25,607 nucleotides of DNA from CAUTVF01 sp963541805 (GTDB lineage Bacteria; Pseudomonadota; Alphaproteobacteria; Rs-D84; CASDRH01). The notes under the pieces are model-generated. The model was not told the DNA's origin, searched no databases, and saw only the letters and a list, made by a program, of their open reading frames with translations. The position numbers were made by a program, and so were the translations under genes. This document shows, piece by piece, positions 7,006 to 14,986 of this stretch; within the stretch, counting starts at the first letter, position 1, and every line of letters starts with the position of its first letter. The DNA lies in assembly GCA_963541805.1 (NCBI GenBank), contig CAUTVF010000005.1:1-25607 (forward strand), written 5' to 3'.

Positions 7006-8072
7006 AGAATATTATAGCAGTTGACTTATTTAGTGGGGCTGGTGGAACCACAAGTGGTCTGAAAAAAGCGGGAATAAAAGTTGCAGCAGCGGTTGAAATA
7101 GATAAATGGGCTGCACAGACATATAGACACAATAATCCCGAAGTAGTTTTATTCGAAGCCGATATTAGAAATATAAGTGGTAAAGAAATTATTGACAATA
7201 TAGGTTTGAAGTCATCTGATAAATTGTTATTGGTCGCTTGTCCTCCATGTCAGGGATTTTCAACAATAGGGAAAAAAGATGTTAATGATGAGAGGAATCA
7301 GTTAATATTTGAATATTTAAGATTGATACAGGAATTAAAGCCAGATTTTTTGTTGATGGAAAATGTCTCAGGTATAACGAGCAAGAAGAATAAACAGATT
7401 TTCACAAGATTTCTTGATATGATTGAATCGAACTATTTAATCACATATGAAGTTTTGAATACGGCAGATTACGGAGTTCCTCAAGTAAGGAAAAGGCTTG
7501 TTTTACATGGGATTAAAAAAGAGAAAGTGGCCAGAAACTTTAAAATACAATTACCCCGAAAAACGCACTCGAAAGAAGGGAAAGGACATACAAAAAAGTG
7601 GGTTACAGCTGAAGTCATAATGAATCTTCCTGAATTAAAGTGTGGAGAGGAATTTGTTGGAGAAGGAATATATAATCATATTTCTAACAAATTATCAAAA
7701 AATAATATAAGAAGAATTCAATATATAAGAAAAAATGGTGGAAACAGGAGTGCTTTACCAGAAGAGTTAATTTTAAATTGCCATAAAAAAAATAAAGGTC
7801 ATACTGATGTATATGGAATTATAGATATATCGAAACCCTCAGTTACGATTACAGGTGGTTGCATGACATACTCAAAGGGAAGGTTTGGTCATCCAACTCA
7901 AGACAGAGCGTTAAGTGCAAGGGAAGCGGCAAGACTACAGTCATTTGATGATAGTTATATTTTTTTAGGGAATAGAGGAGAATTGGCAAAGCAAATAGGA
8001 AACGCTGTGCCAGTAAAATTAGCAGAGGCAAGTGGCAGATATTTTCAATTGATTGCAAGGGAGATTAAGTAA
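7002..8072 (+). CDS. DNA (cytosine-5) methyltransferase
   Basis: 356 residues from ATG 7002. C5-MTase motifs in order: motif I (VDLFSGAGGTTSGL, SAM binding, about residue 6), motif II acidic (AAVEIDKWA), motif IV with the catalytic Cys (CPPCQGFS, about residue 79), motif VI (MENVSG), motif VIII (VRKRL), a target-recognition region of about 120 residues, motif IX (REAARLQSF) and motif X (QIGNAVPVKLA). It transfers a methyl group from SAM to C5 of cytosine in a specific site that cannot be read from sequence. It lies 1 bp from the following ATPase-TOPRIM gene and is surely co-transcribed with it. No separate restriction endonuclease is present. AT-rich codon use and placement between degraded genes suggest lateral acquisition as a cassette. 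Confidence 0.92.
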   Translation: MKNIIAVDLFSGAGGTTSGLKKAGIKVAAAVEIDKWAAQTYRHNNPEVVLFEADIRNISGKEIIDNIGLKSSDKLLLVACPPCQGFSTIGKKDVNDERNQLIFEYLRLIQELKPDFLLMENVSGITSKKNKQIFTRFLDMIESNYLITYEVLNTADYGVPQVRKRLVLHGIKKEKVARNFKIQLPRKTHSKEGKGHTKKWVTAEVIMNLPELKCGEEFVGEGIYNHISNKLSKNNIRRIQYIRKNGGNRSALPEELILNCHKKNKGHTDVYGIIDISKPSVTITGGCMTYSKGRFGHPTQDRALSAREAARLQSFDDSYIFLGNRGELAKQIGNAVPVKLAEASGRYFQLIAREIK

Positions 8073-8073
8073 T

Positions 8074-9924
8074 ATGGATGATTTTATTAGGTTGTTGGAT
8101 AGTCTTAAAAAAAATTTTGAACATGACAAAAAAGCATACAAGCCATTTATTGAATATATAAGATTCCCTAAATATAAGCTTCTACAAAAAGACTCCAGAA
8201 TCAATTTTGATTTTCCAATTACGCTTTTAGTTGGGAAGAATGGAACGAATAAAACATCGTTACTTCAAGCACTATATGGTTCTCCAGAAGGGAAAAGCCT
8301 TGGTGATTACTGGTTTACAACATCAGTAGATAAGATAGATAAAGAGGAGAATAAAAATGAAGATAAACATTGCCTGATATATGGTTATTATTTTGAAAAG
8401 GCGAAAAGAGTTGTGGAAGTATTAAAAACTCGAGTTAATAAAAAAGAAAAATTGGATTATTGGGAGCCCTCAAGACCTATAAAAAAATATAACATGGAGA
8501 TTCTTCCGAAAGGTGAGTATTCTAATCTAGGGAGTTCGTCAGATACTCGTTGGGATGGTATGAATAAGAATGTTGTATATTGTGATTGCAAGGAATATGT
8601 ATCTGCATATGATTTGTTTTTTTATCACTATGATTTTAAGAAAACCAAGACGCAAAAGAGTAAACAGGATTTTATAAGAAGTAGGTCAAAAGCTCTATCA
8701 AAAGTATTAGGAAGTGATAGCCAAACATATTATTTATATAATAAAGAGATGGTTGATTATAATATTGAGATGCCAGAAGAAGTTTGTAAGGAAGTTAGTG
8801 AAATAATGGGTGAATCTTATTCATCTATTAAAATAGTTATTCATAACTTTTATACAAAAAGTAGTGGCAATAAACCCGCAAAAACTATATGGATGAAAAA
8901 GAATGGAAATATTTATTCAGAAGCTTTTGCAGGAACAGGAGAAGCGAGAACTATACTTCTGGTAAATGATATTTTAAATGCTCCTGATAATTCTCTACTA
9001 TTAATTGATGAACCTGAAATTTCTTTGCACCCTAGCGCGATTTATAAGTTAAAATGTTTTTTGTTGAGAGAATGTTTGAGAAAAAATCACCAAATTGTAA
9101 TTACAACACACTCCACTCAGATGGTGAAGGATTTTCCGAAAGAAGCAATAAAATTGGTTTCTAAGATAAATAATGAAATTAAAATTTTGGAAAATATAGA
9201 TTATCAGGACGCTTTTTATGAATTGGGAGATGAATTTCACGACAAGAAAATGGTATTTGTAGAAGATAAGCTGGCAAAGTATATCATTGAATTTATCATA
9301 AGGAAAGAGAATAGGCAAAATTTAAAAGAAAATATAGAAGTGCGATATATCCATGGAGGAGCAGATAATATCATTCAAAGTTATATTACAAGTTCGGCAT
9401 TTCAAGGATTGGAAAATTGCTTATTCATATTAGATGGTGATAAAAAACAAAATTATAATCAATATGTCAATACCATTAAACCTGAATACTTAAATAATGG
9501 CAAGATTTGTGTTTCAAAAATTCCGGAATCTGATTATTCGAAGCTAGGTGAGATAATTTTGAAAATGACAGGAAATCAAGTTGATATAAAAGTTTCAGGG
9601 AATAGAGGAAATGTCAATAAAGAAGAATTGCTAGAGGCGCAGAAGAGATTTATTGATTTTTGGGAGAAAAATGTCAAATTTTTGCCTTGTGATACTCCAG
9701 AAATTTTTTTAGCAGAATTAGACAATAATCCGCAATTTTTACATTTATTAAACAAAGATAAAAATGGAAAAGAATATTTTTTGGAAAAAACAAAGCACTC
9801 TTTGCAATTGGGTGAGGTAACATCCAAAGACATATTTGAGGAACAAAGAAGAGCAGTTTCTAAAATCGATGCCAATAGTGAATTATATAAAGGTATAGTG
9901 AATATGTTGGAAGAGTTATTTTAA
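8074..9924 (+). CDS. OLD-like AAA/ABC ATPase fused to a TOPRIM-like domain
   Basis: 616 residues from ATG 8074, one base after the methyltransferase stop, with GGGAGA upstream. N-terminal ATPase: Walker A-like GKNGTNKT at about 54-61 (the second glycine is Asn, unusual), a signature-like AGTGEARTILL, Walker B with Glu in LLIDEPEISLHPS (about 309) and H-loop ITTHS. C-terminal half: VFVEDKLAKYIIEF (about 393), a G-G-x-x-N element (IHGGADNIIQ) and LDGDKK (about 453), the Glu and D-x-D pattern of a TOPRIM nuclease, followed by about 150 residues I do not recognise. This arrangement is typical of OLD/GajA/PARIS-type defence ATPases. Together with the methyltransferase it probably forms a self/non-self system in which the TOPRIM domain cleaves DNA or RNA; that role is inferred. 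Confidence 0.75.
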   Translation: MDDFIRLLDSLKKNFEHDKKAYKPFIEYIRFPKYKLLQKDSRINFDFPITLLVGKNGTNKTSLLQALYGSPEGKSLGDYWFTTSVDKIDKEENKNEDKHCLIYGYYFEKAKRVVEVLKTRVNKKEKLDYWEPSRPIKKYNMEILPKGEYSNLGSSSDTRWDGMNKNVVYCDCKEYVSAYDLFFYHYDFKKTKTQKSKQDFIRSRSKALSKVLGSDSQTYYLYNKEMVDYNIEMPEEVCKEVSEIMGESYSSIKIVIHNFYTKSSGNKPAKTIWMKKNGNIYSEAFAGTGEARTILLVNDILNAPDNSLLLIDEPEISLHPSAIYKLKCFLLRECLRKNHQIVITTHSTQMVKDFPKEAIKLVSKINNEIKILENIDYQDAFYELGDEFHDKKMVFVEDKLAKYIIEFIIRKENRQNLKENIEVRYIHGGADNIIQSYITSSAFQGLENCLFILDGDKKQNYNQYVNTIKPEYLNNGKICVSKIPESDYSKLGEIILKMTGNQVDIKVSGNRGNVNKEELLEAQKRFIDFWEKNVKFLPCDTPEIFLAELDNNPQFLHLLNKDKNGKEYFLEKTKHSLQLGEVTSKDIFEEQRRAVSKIDANSELYKGIVNMLEELF

Positions 9925-10133
9925 TTTGGAAAGAAAAACTTATAGTTAGATTCTGTAGTTAAATAGATGGGATTTAAAAGTAATTAGAATACAAGATAGG
10001 AAATGAGTATTTCTAAGGAAATAAAAGAACTTATGGTAATGATATGTGATAATGGAAGTTTGTAAAAAAGAGAATGGTATCACAAGATAAAAATTAAAAG
10101 AGATTTTAAGATATGAACTAATTCTAACATAAA
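9925..10133. other. Intergenic remnant between the MTase/ATPase pair and the Panacea toxin-antitoxin pair
   Basis: About 210 bp, AT-rich. It contains a 20-codon ORF at 10003-10065 (MSISKEIKELMVMICDNGSL) preceded by TAGGAA, but too short to claim as a gene. No terminator with a T run is evident after the ATPase gene. It could hold decayed coding DNA at the cassette edge. Confidence 0.3.
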
Positions 10134-10385
10134 CTATGTATCCAATACTTGACACAAGGGTGGCTTTATAATAATATTTTTACCTGTATCATCAATGATA
10201 TCTCCAACATTTAATAAACACGACTTATCGTGATATTTTACTTTTCCATTTTCGGATTTTATTGATGATATAACAACAACTAAGCACATCCCATCATCGT
10301 TCATATTGGATGTGATTATAATATAATGTTGAGAATCTTGATTTGGAATATCACTTGCCCAAAAACAATAACCACGCCAATCCAT
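10134..10385 (-). CDS. Small MazF-like candidate toxin paired with a Panacea antitoxin
   Basis: 83 residues. The pattern Y-C-F-W-A, then HYIIITSN, DGMCLVVVISSIK, then HDKSCLLNVGD, resembles small SH3-like/MazF-fold proteins of the 'HDxSCxLxPGDH' type that sit beside DUF4065 antitoxins. The start ATG overlaps the antitoxin stop by one base (TAATG), so the two are translationally coupled. Panacea-containing antitoxins (PanA) are known to pair with very diverse toxins (PanT), so the toxin role rests mainly on position. The biochemical target cannot be deduced. Confidence 0.55.
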   Translation of the reverse strand: MDWRGYCFWASDIPNQDSQHYIIITSNMNDDGMCLVVVISSIKSENGKVKYHDKSCLLNVGDIIDDTGKNIIIKPPLCQVLDT

Positions 10386-10921
10386 TATATTCCAAAAGAT
10401 CTAAGTTGATTTGATATTTCATATTCTTCTTTTGCTTCTTTAATTTCTTCGTCACTTTTACCAAGAGCAAAAGCAATATCTTGAAATCTTATTTTGACAC
10501 TGCTACCTTTTGGATCCACCCATTCTGGTAAGTTATGTGTATAATCTTCCAATTGTTTGGGAGTATAATTTTTAAACTGTGTATAGGTATTCTGCAAGTA
10601 TTCTTTGTCTTTTTTACTTAAAAGCACTGGTTCAGTATATTTTTTTAATTGTATATCTGGATAGTATGATGAAGGTATAGATAAAAGAAAATCCCCCCAA
10701 TTGTTATTATTTAGGTCGTATAACATGTTAAGAGATCCACTTAATACAGGACCATGAGGCATACTGTAAAAAATATCGCCAGATATTGAAACATCGCGAT
10801 TATCAATTGATGCACGATCCGATAAATATAATTCCTTCATTAGTTTTAATAAGTTCATTTTATTATCACTTAATGATAACAAAAATATAATTTCATGCAA
10901 AATTTTATCACTTGAAAACAT
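10385..10921 (-). CDS. Panacea-domain (DUF4065, SocA-like) antitoxin
   Basis: 178 residues from the ATG at 10921 (AGGA six bases upstream); an in-frame ATG at 10981 would add a hydrophobic 20-residue extension and is less likely. Panacea features: KLMKELYLSDRASID, SGDIFYSMPHGPVLS, an acidic helical middle, and the ending YTHNLPEWVDPKGSSVKI followed by AFALGKSDEEI. Such proteins neutralise partner toxins in PanAT loci or deliver them to ClpXP (SocAB). The one-base overlap with the downstream small gene supports a toxin-antitoxin operon. It faces the opposite direction to the adjacent phage genes. Confidence 0.85.
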   Translation of the reverse strand: MFSSDKILHEIIFLLSLSDNKMNLLKLMKELYLSDRASIDNRDVSISGDIFYSMPHGPVLSGSLNMLYDLNNNNWGDFLLSIPSSYYPDIQLKKYTEPVLLSKKDKEYLQNTYTQFKNYTPKQLEDYTHNLPEWVDPKGSSVKIRFQDIAFALGKSDEEIKEAKEEYEISNQLRSFGI

Positions 10922-11026
10922 GTTAATCCTATAACTCGATAATATTTGCAACAGATTATATATGACAAACCCAAAAATCAAAAGTTTTTTTATTAATCAA
11001 TAAATATACAAAACAAAGGAAAGTAA

Positions 11027-11650
11027 ATGGATACGGTTACAGATCTTGATTTTAAACTGGGGTTTAATAATGGTCGCCCGGGGGATACGGCAGTTAAACC
11101 AAGGGCAAAATTTTATACGTATTTTATGTTCGACCCCGATAAATCAAAAGAGGCAATGCGACCAATTTTTAAAAGCGTCGTTTTGTTGGACGTTGATACC
11201 TCCGATGGCGTAAGTAAAGACATTAAAACCGTCACCCCAAATGATATGCATAAAAAAACATTTGCACGCGAGTGGGATGTGTTTTCACGTTTTATTTCCC
11301 CTTTTGTTAAAACGGGGATGGTTGACAATTATTCTTGGATGGAATTAAAAAAAGCTTTCCCAAAAATTTACGATGATTATATTTCGGGGTTAAAAGCAAT
11401 CGGTATAAGCGGAACTTTAATCGAAGAATCCGGGATACTTCCAACAACTAGGGCAATTGAACTTAAATACTTGGGGATTTTCACCGTTGAACAATTGGCA
11501 AGAATGGCACCAAATGACCACGTAAAATCGGTGGAAATTGACGCAGCAAAAAATTATTTAGACGTCCGGGATAATTTACAAAACGTATCTGAATTAATTA
11601 AAACATGCCGGAAATTAACCGAAAAATTAAATAACCTAACCGATAAATAG
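11027..11650 (+). CDS. Conserved phage accessory protein with a C-terminal helix-hairpin-helix-like motif
   Basis: 207 residues, with AAAGGA about 8 nt before ATG 11027. The C-terminal part, GTLIEESGILPTTRAIELKY then LGIFTVEQLARMAPND and a final coiled coil (VSELIKTCRKLTEKLNNL), follows a pattern I associate with phage proteins encoded near capsid or portal genes ('GTPL..wp..t...v.eLk.lgi.TVEqLA'). The family's function is not known to me. It restarts the plus-strand phage backbone after the cargo block, about 100 bp beyond the divergently oriented Panacea gene. Confidence 0.6.
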   Translation: MDTVTDLDFKLGFNNGRPGDTAVKPRAKFYTYFMFDPDKSKEAMRPIFKSVVLLDVDTSDGVSKDIKTVTPNDMHKKTFAREWDVFSRFISPFVKTGMVDNYSWMELKKAFPKIYDDYISGLKAIGISGTLIEESGILPTTRAIELKYLGIFTVEQLARMAPNDHVKSVEIDAAKNYLDVRDNLQNVSELIKTCRKLTEKLNNLTDK

Positions 11651-11668
11651 TTTGACTTTCTTTCGATT

Positions 11669-11691
11669 CCGGTAACTTGATTTTTTACCGG
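11669..11691. promoter_or_regulatory. Dyad CCGGTAA-N9-TTACCGG overlapping the rhuM promoter
   Basis: Perfect 7-bp inverted repeat with a 9-bp spacer covering the -35 box and the start of the promoter spacer. There is no T run after it, so it reads better as a repressor operator than as a terminator. Which protein binds is unknown; the two HigA-like HTH proteins in the island are candidates. Confidence 0.5.
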
Positions 11692-11705
11692 GTAAAATTT
11701 ATAAT
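11677..11705 (+). promoter_or_regulatory. Predicted rhuM promoter giving a leaderless transcript
   Basis: TTGATT (11677-11682), a 17-bp spacer and a perfect TATAAT (11700-11705). Initiation about 7 bp downstream falls on the rhuM ATG at 11712, and no Shine-Dalgarno is present. Confidence 0.6.
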
Positions 11706-11711
11706 GCCATA

Positions 11712-12731
11712 ATGGACAAGTTTTTAATTTATAAATCTAATTCTGGGGCGGGATCTGCGCGTGTTTTAATTGCGGGCGATGATATTTGGATGACACAAAA
11801 AGAAATGGCCGCCCTTTTTCAAACAACTACACAAAACATAACAACCCATTTAAAAAATATATATTCGTCTGCCGAGTTAGAAACAAAAGCAACTTGTAAG
11901 GAATTTTTACAAGTTGAAATTGAGGCAGAACGCGAGGTTTCAAGACAAGTTAAATTTTATAATTTGTCTGCAATTATTGCGGTTGGTTACCGGGTTAATT
12001 CCAAAAAAGCAACGGATTTTCGCGTTTGGGCAACAGAAACTTTACAAGAATTTATTAAAAAAGGGTTTGTTTTAGATGACTTGAGATTAAAACAAGGTAA
12101 GAATACTTTTGATAAAGATTATTTCCGCGAGTTATTGGAACGTATTAAAGATATTCGTACCAGTGAACGCCGATTGTATCAACAATTAAAAGATATTTAT
12201 GCCCTATCATTTGATTATACAAAAAATAATTTAGATTCTCTTAAGTTTTTCGCGGGTGTCCAAAACAAAGTGCATTATGCAATTACCGGGCAAACTGCGG
12301 CGGAAATCATATTTAACAGATCCGATAGTAATAAAGAAAATATGGGACTTACAACATGGAGAAATTCCCCAGATGGGTGCATCTTTAAAAGCGACGTTAT
12401 TATTGCAAAGAATTATTTATTAAATTCGGAGTTAAACGAGTTAAGAACAATTATCAATATGTTTTTGGATTATGCAGAATTGCAGGTAATCAATCATAAA
12501 TTAATTTCTATGAAAGATTGGGGCGTCAAACTGGACGAGTTTATAAAATTTATGGGCCGTGATAATTTAAAAACTCTTGGAAATGTGTCAAGCATTTCGG
12601 CCAAGAAAAAAGCACTTCGCGAATATGATAAATTTAAAATTAAAATGAAGGAAGGGATAAAAGAAAAATCATATTCTGAATATTTGGAAGATATTAAAGA
12701 ATTGGATAACTTTATAAAGAAGGGTTCTTAA
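11712..12731 (+). CDS. rhuM: RhuM-family virulence/toxin-like protein
   Basis: 339 residues, a normal length for RhuM. The N-terminal HTH-like part (DIWMTQKEMAALFQTTTQNI, THLKNIYSSAEL) is followed by the family hallmark YNLSAIIAVGYRVNSKKATD, FRVWATETLQEFI and KKGFVLDD, then the RIKDIRTSERRLYQQLKDIY block and FAGVQNKVHYAITGQTAAEI. RhuM was first described on Salmonella SPI-3 and is common on mobile islands. Its activity is unsettled; a relation to Fic/DOC-type modules has been suggested. Here it has its own promoter, operator dyad and terminator between phage structural genes, which is the classic 'moron' layout. Confidence 0.9.
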   Translation: MDKFLIYKSNSGAGSARVLIAGDDIWMTQKEMAALFQTTTQNITTHLKNIYSSAELETKATCKEFLQVEIEAEREVSRQVKFYNLSAIIAVGYRVNSKKATDFRVWATETLQEFIKKGFVLDDLRLKQGKNTFDKDYFRELLERIKDIRTSERRLYQQLKDIYALSFDYTKNNLDSLKFFAGVQNKVHYAITGQTAAEIIFNRSDSNKENMGLTTWRNSPDGCIFKSDVIIAKNYLLNSELNELRTIINMFLDYAELQVINHKLISMKDWGVKLDEFIKFMGRDNLKTLGNVSSISAKKKALREYDKFKIKMKEGIKEKSYSEYLEDIKELDNFIKKGS

Positions 12732-12763
12732 CACCGTAAAACCACTTAAATTTTTTAAATTGA

Positions 12764-12786
12764 CCCTGGCAAGCCCGGGGTTTTTT
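12764..12786 (+). terminator. Terminator after rhuM
   Basis: CCCTGGC-AA-GCCCGGG, a 7-bp stem with one mismatch, followed directly by a T run. It isolates rhuM from the structural genes downstream. Confidence 0.75.
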
Positions 12787-12819
12787 ATTAACAAATAATC
12801 AAAAAAGAAAGGATGCAAA

Positions 12820-13455
12820 ATGATAACCGCCAGACAAATTATTGACAGTATACTAATTCGTTTAGGCTTGGGTCAAAATATTGTTGCCGACCCTTTTATT
12901 TCGTCCAACCTTGAATTAAAAGAAATTATCGAACTGTTAAATGACAAATTAATAACCCTATCTACGGAAATTGAATTTACAGAATTAAAGAAACAAGCAA
13001 CCTTTGAAACCAAAAAACCAAATCGCTACAAAATTGGCATAATCGCCCCAGATTTAAATTTATTTTCGTCAAAAACATTTATTGACACAACGGCCCCGGC
13101 AGCTTTGCATTTGATAACAGACGAAGAATACAGTAAAAAAGAATTGTTCGACAAATCATTTGCGGACCCGGTTTTTATGATCGTCGGAGACGAGATTTGG
13201 TTGTCCCCCAATTATCCAAACGGGAATAAAATAAAATTTTTTTATTACTCAAAATACACGGTTAAAAGTGCGAATAATGAAGAAAAAGAAAGCTTTACCG
13301 CAGGATCCGACACATCCCTTTTGCCGGATCAATTATTGATTTGGAGCGTTGTTTGTGCATGGTTGAAACAAAAGGGTCTTGAAACATATGTGGCGGCAGA
13401 GGCCGAATTTAACCATCAATTAAATAGGTACCCTATCACAAAACCGTCCAGGTGA
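12820..13455 (+). CDS. Phage head-tail adaptor protein (SU10-like)
   Basis: 211 residues, AAGGA ribosome-binding site. The layout matches SU10-type adaptor proteins: N-terminal helices (RQIIDSILIRLGLG, LKEIIELLNDKLITLSTEIE), a beta core (YKIGIIAPDLNLF, MIVGDEIWLSPNYPNGNKI then KFFYYSKY) and the C-terminal signature DTSLLPDQLLIWSVVCAWLK followed by QKGLETY. In podovirus- and SU10-like virions this protein forms the ring beneath the portal that joins head to tail. It is followed by the hub and pilot genes in normal late-operon order, but the portal and capsid genes that should precede it are absent. Confidence 0.68.
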   Translation: MITARQIIDSILIRLGLGQNIVADPFISSNLELKEIIELLNDKLITLSTEIEFTELKKQATFETKKPNRYKIGIIAPDLNLFSSKTFIDTTAPAALHLITDEEYSKKELFDKSFADPVFMIVGDEIWLSPNYPNGNKIKFFYYSKYTVKSANNEEKESFTAGSDTSLLPDQLLIWSVVCAWLKQKGLETYVAAEAEFNHQLNRYPITKPSR

Positions 13456-13492
13456 CAGCATAAAATTATACGAATAAATATGGATGTAAATT

Positions 13493-14974
13493 ATGAGATA
13501 CGTTTTACCCTCGCCATTAAAAGGCGTTGATACAGTAACCCCAATTTCTGCAATGCAGGAAGGATACGCAATAACAATTGATAACTTTTTCCCGGAAAAT
13601 GAAAAATTAAAAGTTCGATCGGGTTACCAGCTGTATAAAAAATTGGATTGTTCCGGTAACGTTGCAACGTTAATCCCAATGGATGAAATTGATGATATTT
13701 TGGCCGCAGCAGGTGGTAATATTTACCTGGTTAAATCCGGTAAATTAATCGGTCGGGATTTCAATACTCAGTCAAAATTTATTTGGACATATTATAAAAA
13801 CCGGATTTTTTTATGTAATGGTATCGATAATGCACAAGTTTTCGATGGAAAGGTTTTACGTGAAATTAACTTTGACGAACCGGGGGATAAAAGGTTTGCT
13901 TGGGTAAATGTTATCAACAATCAATTAATTTTTGGTTACGAAAACAGTTTGGCTTTCTACTTTGCACCTGTTGGGAACATATCTGGTAATTTATCTCGGT
14001 TTGATTTATCGCAAATTTCACGTTTAGGTGGGTATATCGTAAACGCAGCCACCTGGGGGAGCGATTCATCGGCCGGCTATCACCAATGGGGTGCATTCAT
14101 AACGAACAACGGAGAAATTATTGTATATAATAATCCGGTGTTCTCTGATGCAGCAAAAATAAATATTGTTGGAGTGTTCAGATGTCCCCGCCCAATCGGT
14201 CGAAATTCAATTTTAAATTGGGGATCTGATATTGTACTTGCAACGGAAAGTGGTTACATCCCATTTTCTGCGATAATTTCGAACGGAAACATATTGAAGC
14301 AAAGCGAATTATTCAGCAATAAAATAAATGGCTATATCGTTGGAAAAGAGAAGGAAGTTGATTCTTTCGCGTGTAATTCAATTGTTTGTACACAGAAAAA
14401 TTTTGCTTTGTTTAATTTCAGGACCGGTTATAAATCGGATCAACATGTCATAAATTTGACAACTGGTGCATGGGCCAGGTTTGTTGATATCCCCGCATTG
14501 TACTGGACGGAATTTAAAGGCAATATTTTATTTGGATCATACGACGGGAAAATATTTTCTTTATCTGGACAAGATGATGACGGAAACGCGATAAAGTGTA
14601 AAATCGTCAATTACTATTCAAATTTTGGGATACAAAATCAAAAATTATTAAAACTGTTTAACACCCGCACAACATCGGATGGCGAGGTTAAAATTGGTTT
14701 TGGTTTGGGTTTAAATTATGAACCGGTTTCAACTCGTTTAATTCCGGATGTAAGTTATGGGGGTTTTTATTGGGCCAGCGCAGATGAACCAGATACGGGA
14801 GAAAAGTGGAACGACTGGTTTTGGGTCGGCGGAGAAAACACACAAAATATTTGGCGGTCAATTTCTGGATATTGCAATAATGCATCTCTTGAAATTGGGG
14901 CGATATTAAAGGGAATAAATTTATCAATCTATGAAACAACTTTCGAGGTTGAATTTGCAAACGGTGCAATTTAA
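13493..14974 (+). CDS. P22 gp10-like packaged-DNA stabilisation / tail-hub protein
   Basis: 493 residues. The start (LPSPLKGVDTVTPISAMQEG, then A-I-T-I-D-N-F-F-P, then K-V-R-S-G-Y) is the typical opening of phage stabilisation or hub proteins ('GwnT.dp...M....A..ldN.fP....v..R.G'). Repeated beta-blade-like segments follow (AAAGGNIYLVKSGKLIG, YYKNRIFLCNGIDNAQVF, GSYDGKIFSLSG), consistent with the beta-propeller of gp10. It would plug the tail channel beneath the adaptor. Spacing to the adaptor gene is 37 bp, and to the pilot gene 12 bp. The ORF is intact, with more G+C-rich codons by eye than the cargo genes. Confidence 0.65.
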   Translation: MRYVLPSPLKGVDTVTPISAMQEGYAITIDNFFPENEKLKVRSGYQLYKKLDCSGNVATLIPMDEIDDILAAAGGNIYLVKSGKLIGRDFNTQSKFIWTYYKNRIFLCNGIDNAQVFDGKVLREINFDEPGDKRFAWVNVINNQLIFGYENSLAFYFAPVGNISGNLSRFDLSQISRLGGYIVNAATWGSDSSAGYHQWGAFITNNGEIIVYNNPVFSDAAKINIVGVFRCPRPIGRNSILNWGSDIVLATESGYIPFSAIISNGNILKQSELFSNKINGYIVGKEKEVDSFACNSIVCTQKNFALFNFRTGYKSDQHVINLTTGAWARFVDIPALYWTEFKGNILFGSYDGKIFSLSGQDDDGNAIKCKIVNYYSNFGIQNQKLLKLFNTRTTSDGEVKIGFGLGLNYEPVSTRLIPDVSYGGFYWASADEPDTGEKWNDWFWVGGENTQNIWRSISGYCNNASLEIGAILKGINLSIYETTFEVEFANGAI

Positions 14975-14986
14975 AGGAGGTACAGA

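Noticed and set aside
6620..9947. ACTTATAGTT at 6620 and again at 9938 as flanking repeats of the methyltransferase cassette
   Set aside because: Ten bases in very AT-rich DNA recur by chance, and the similarity does not extend.
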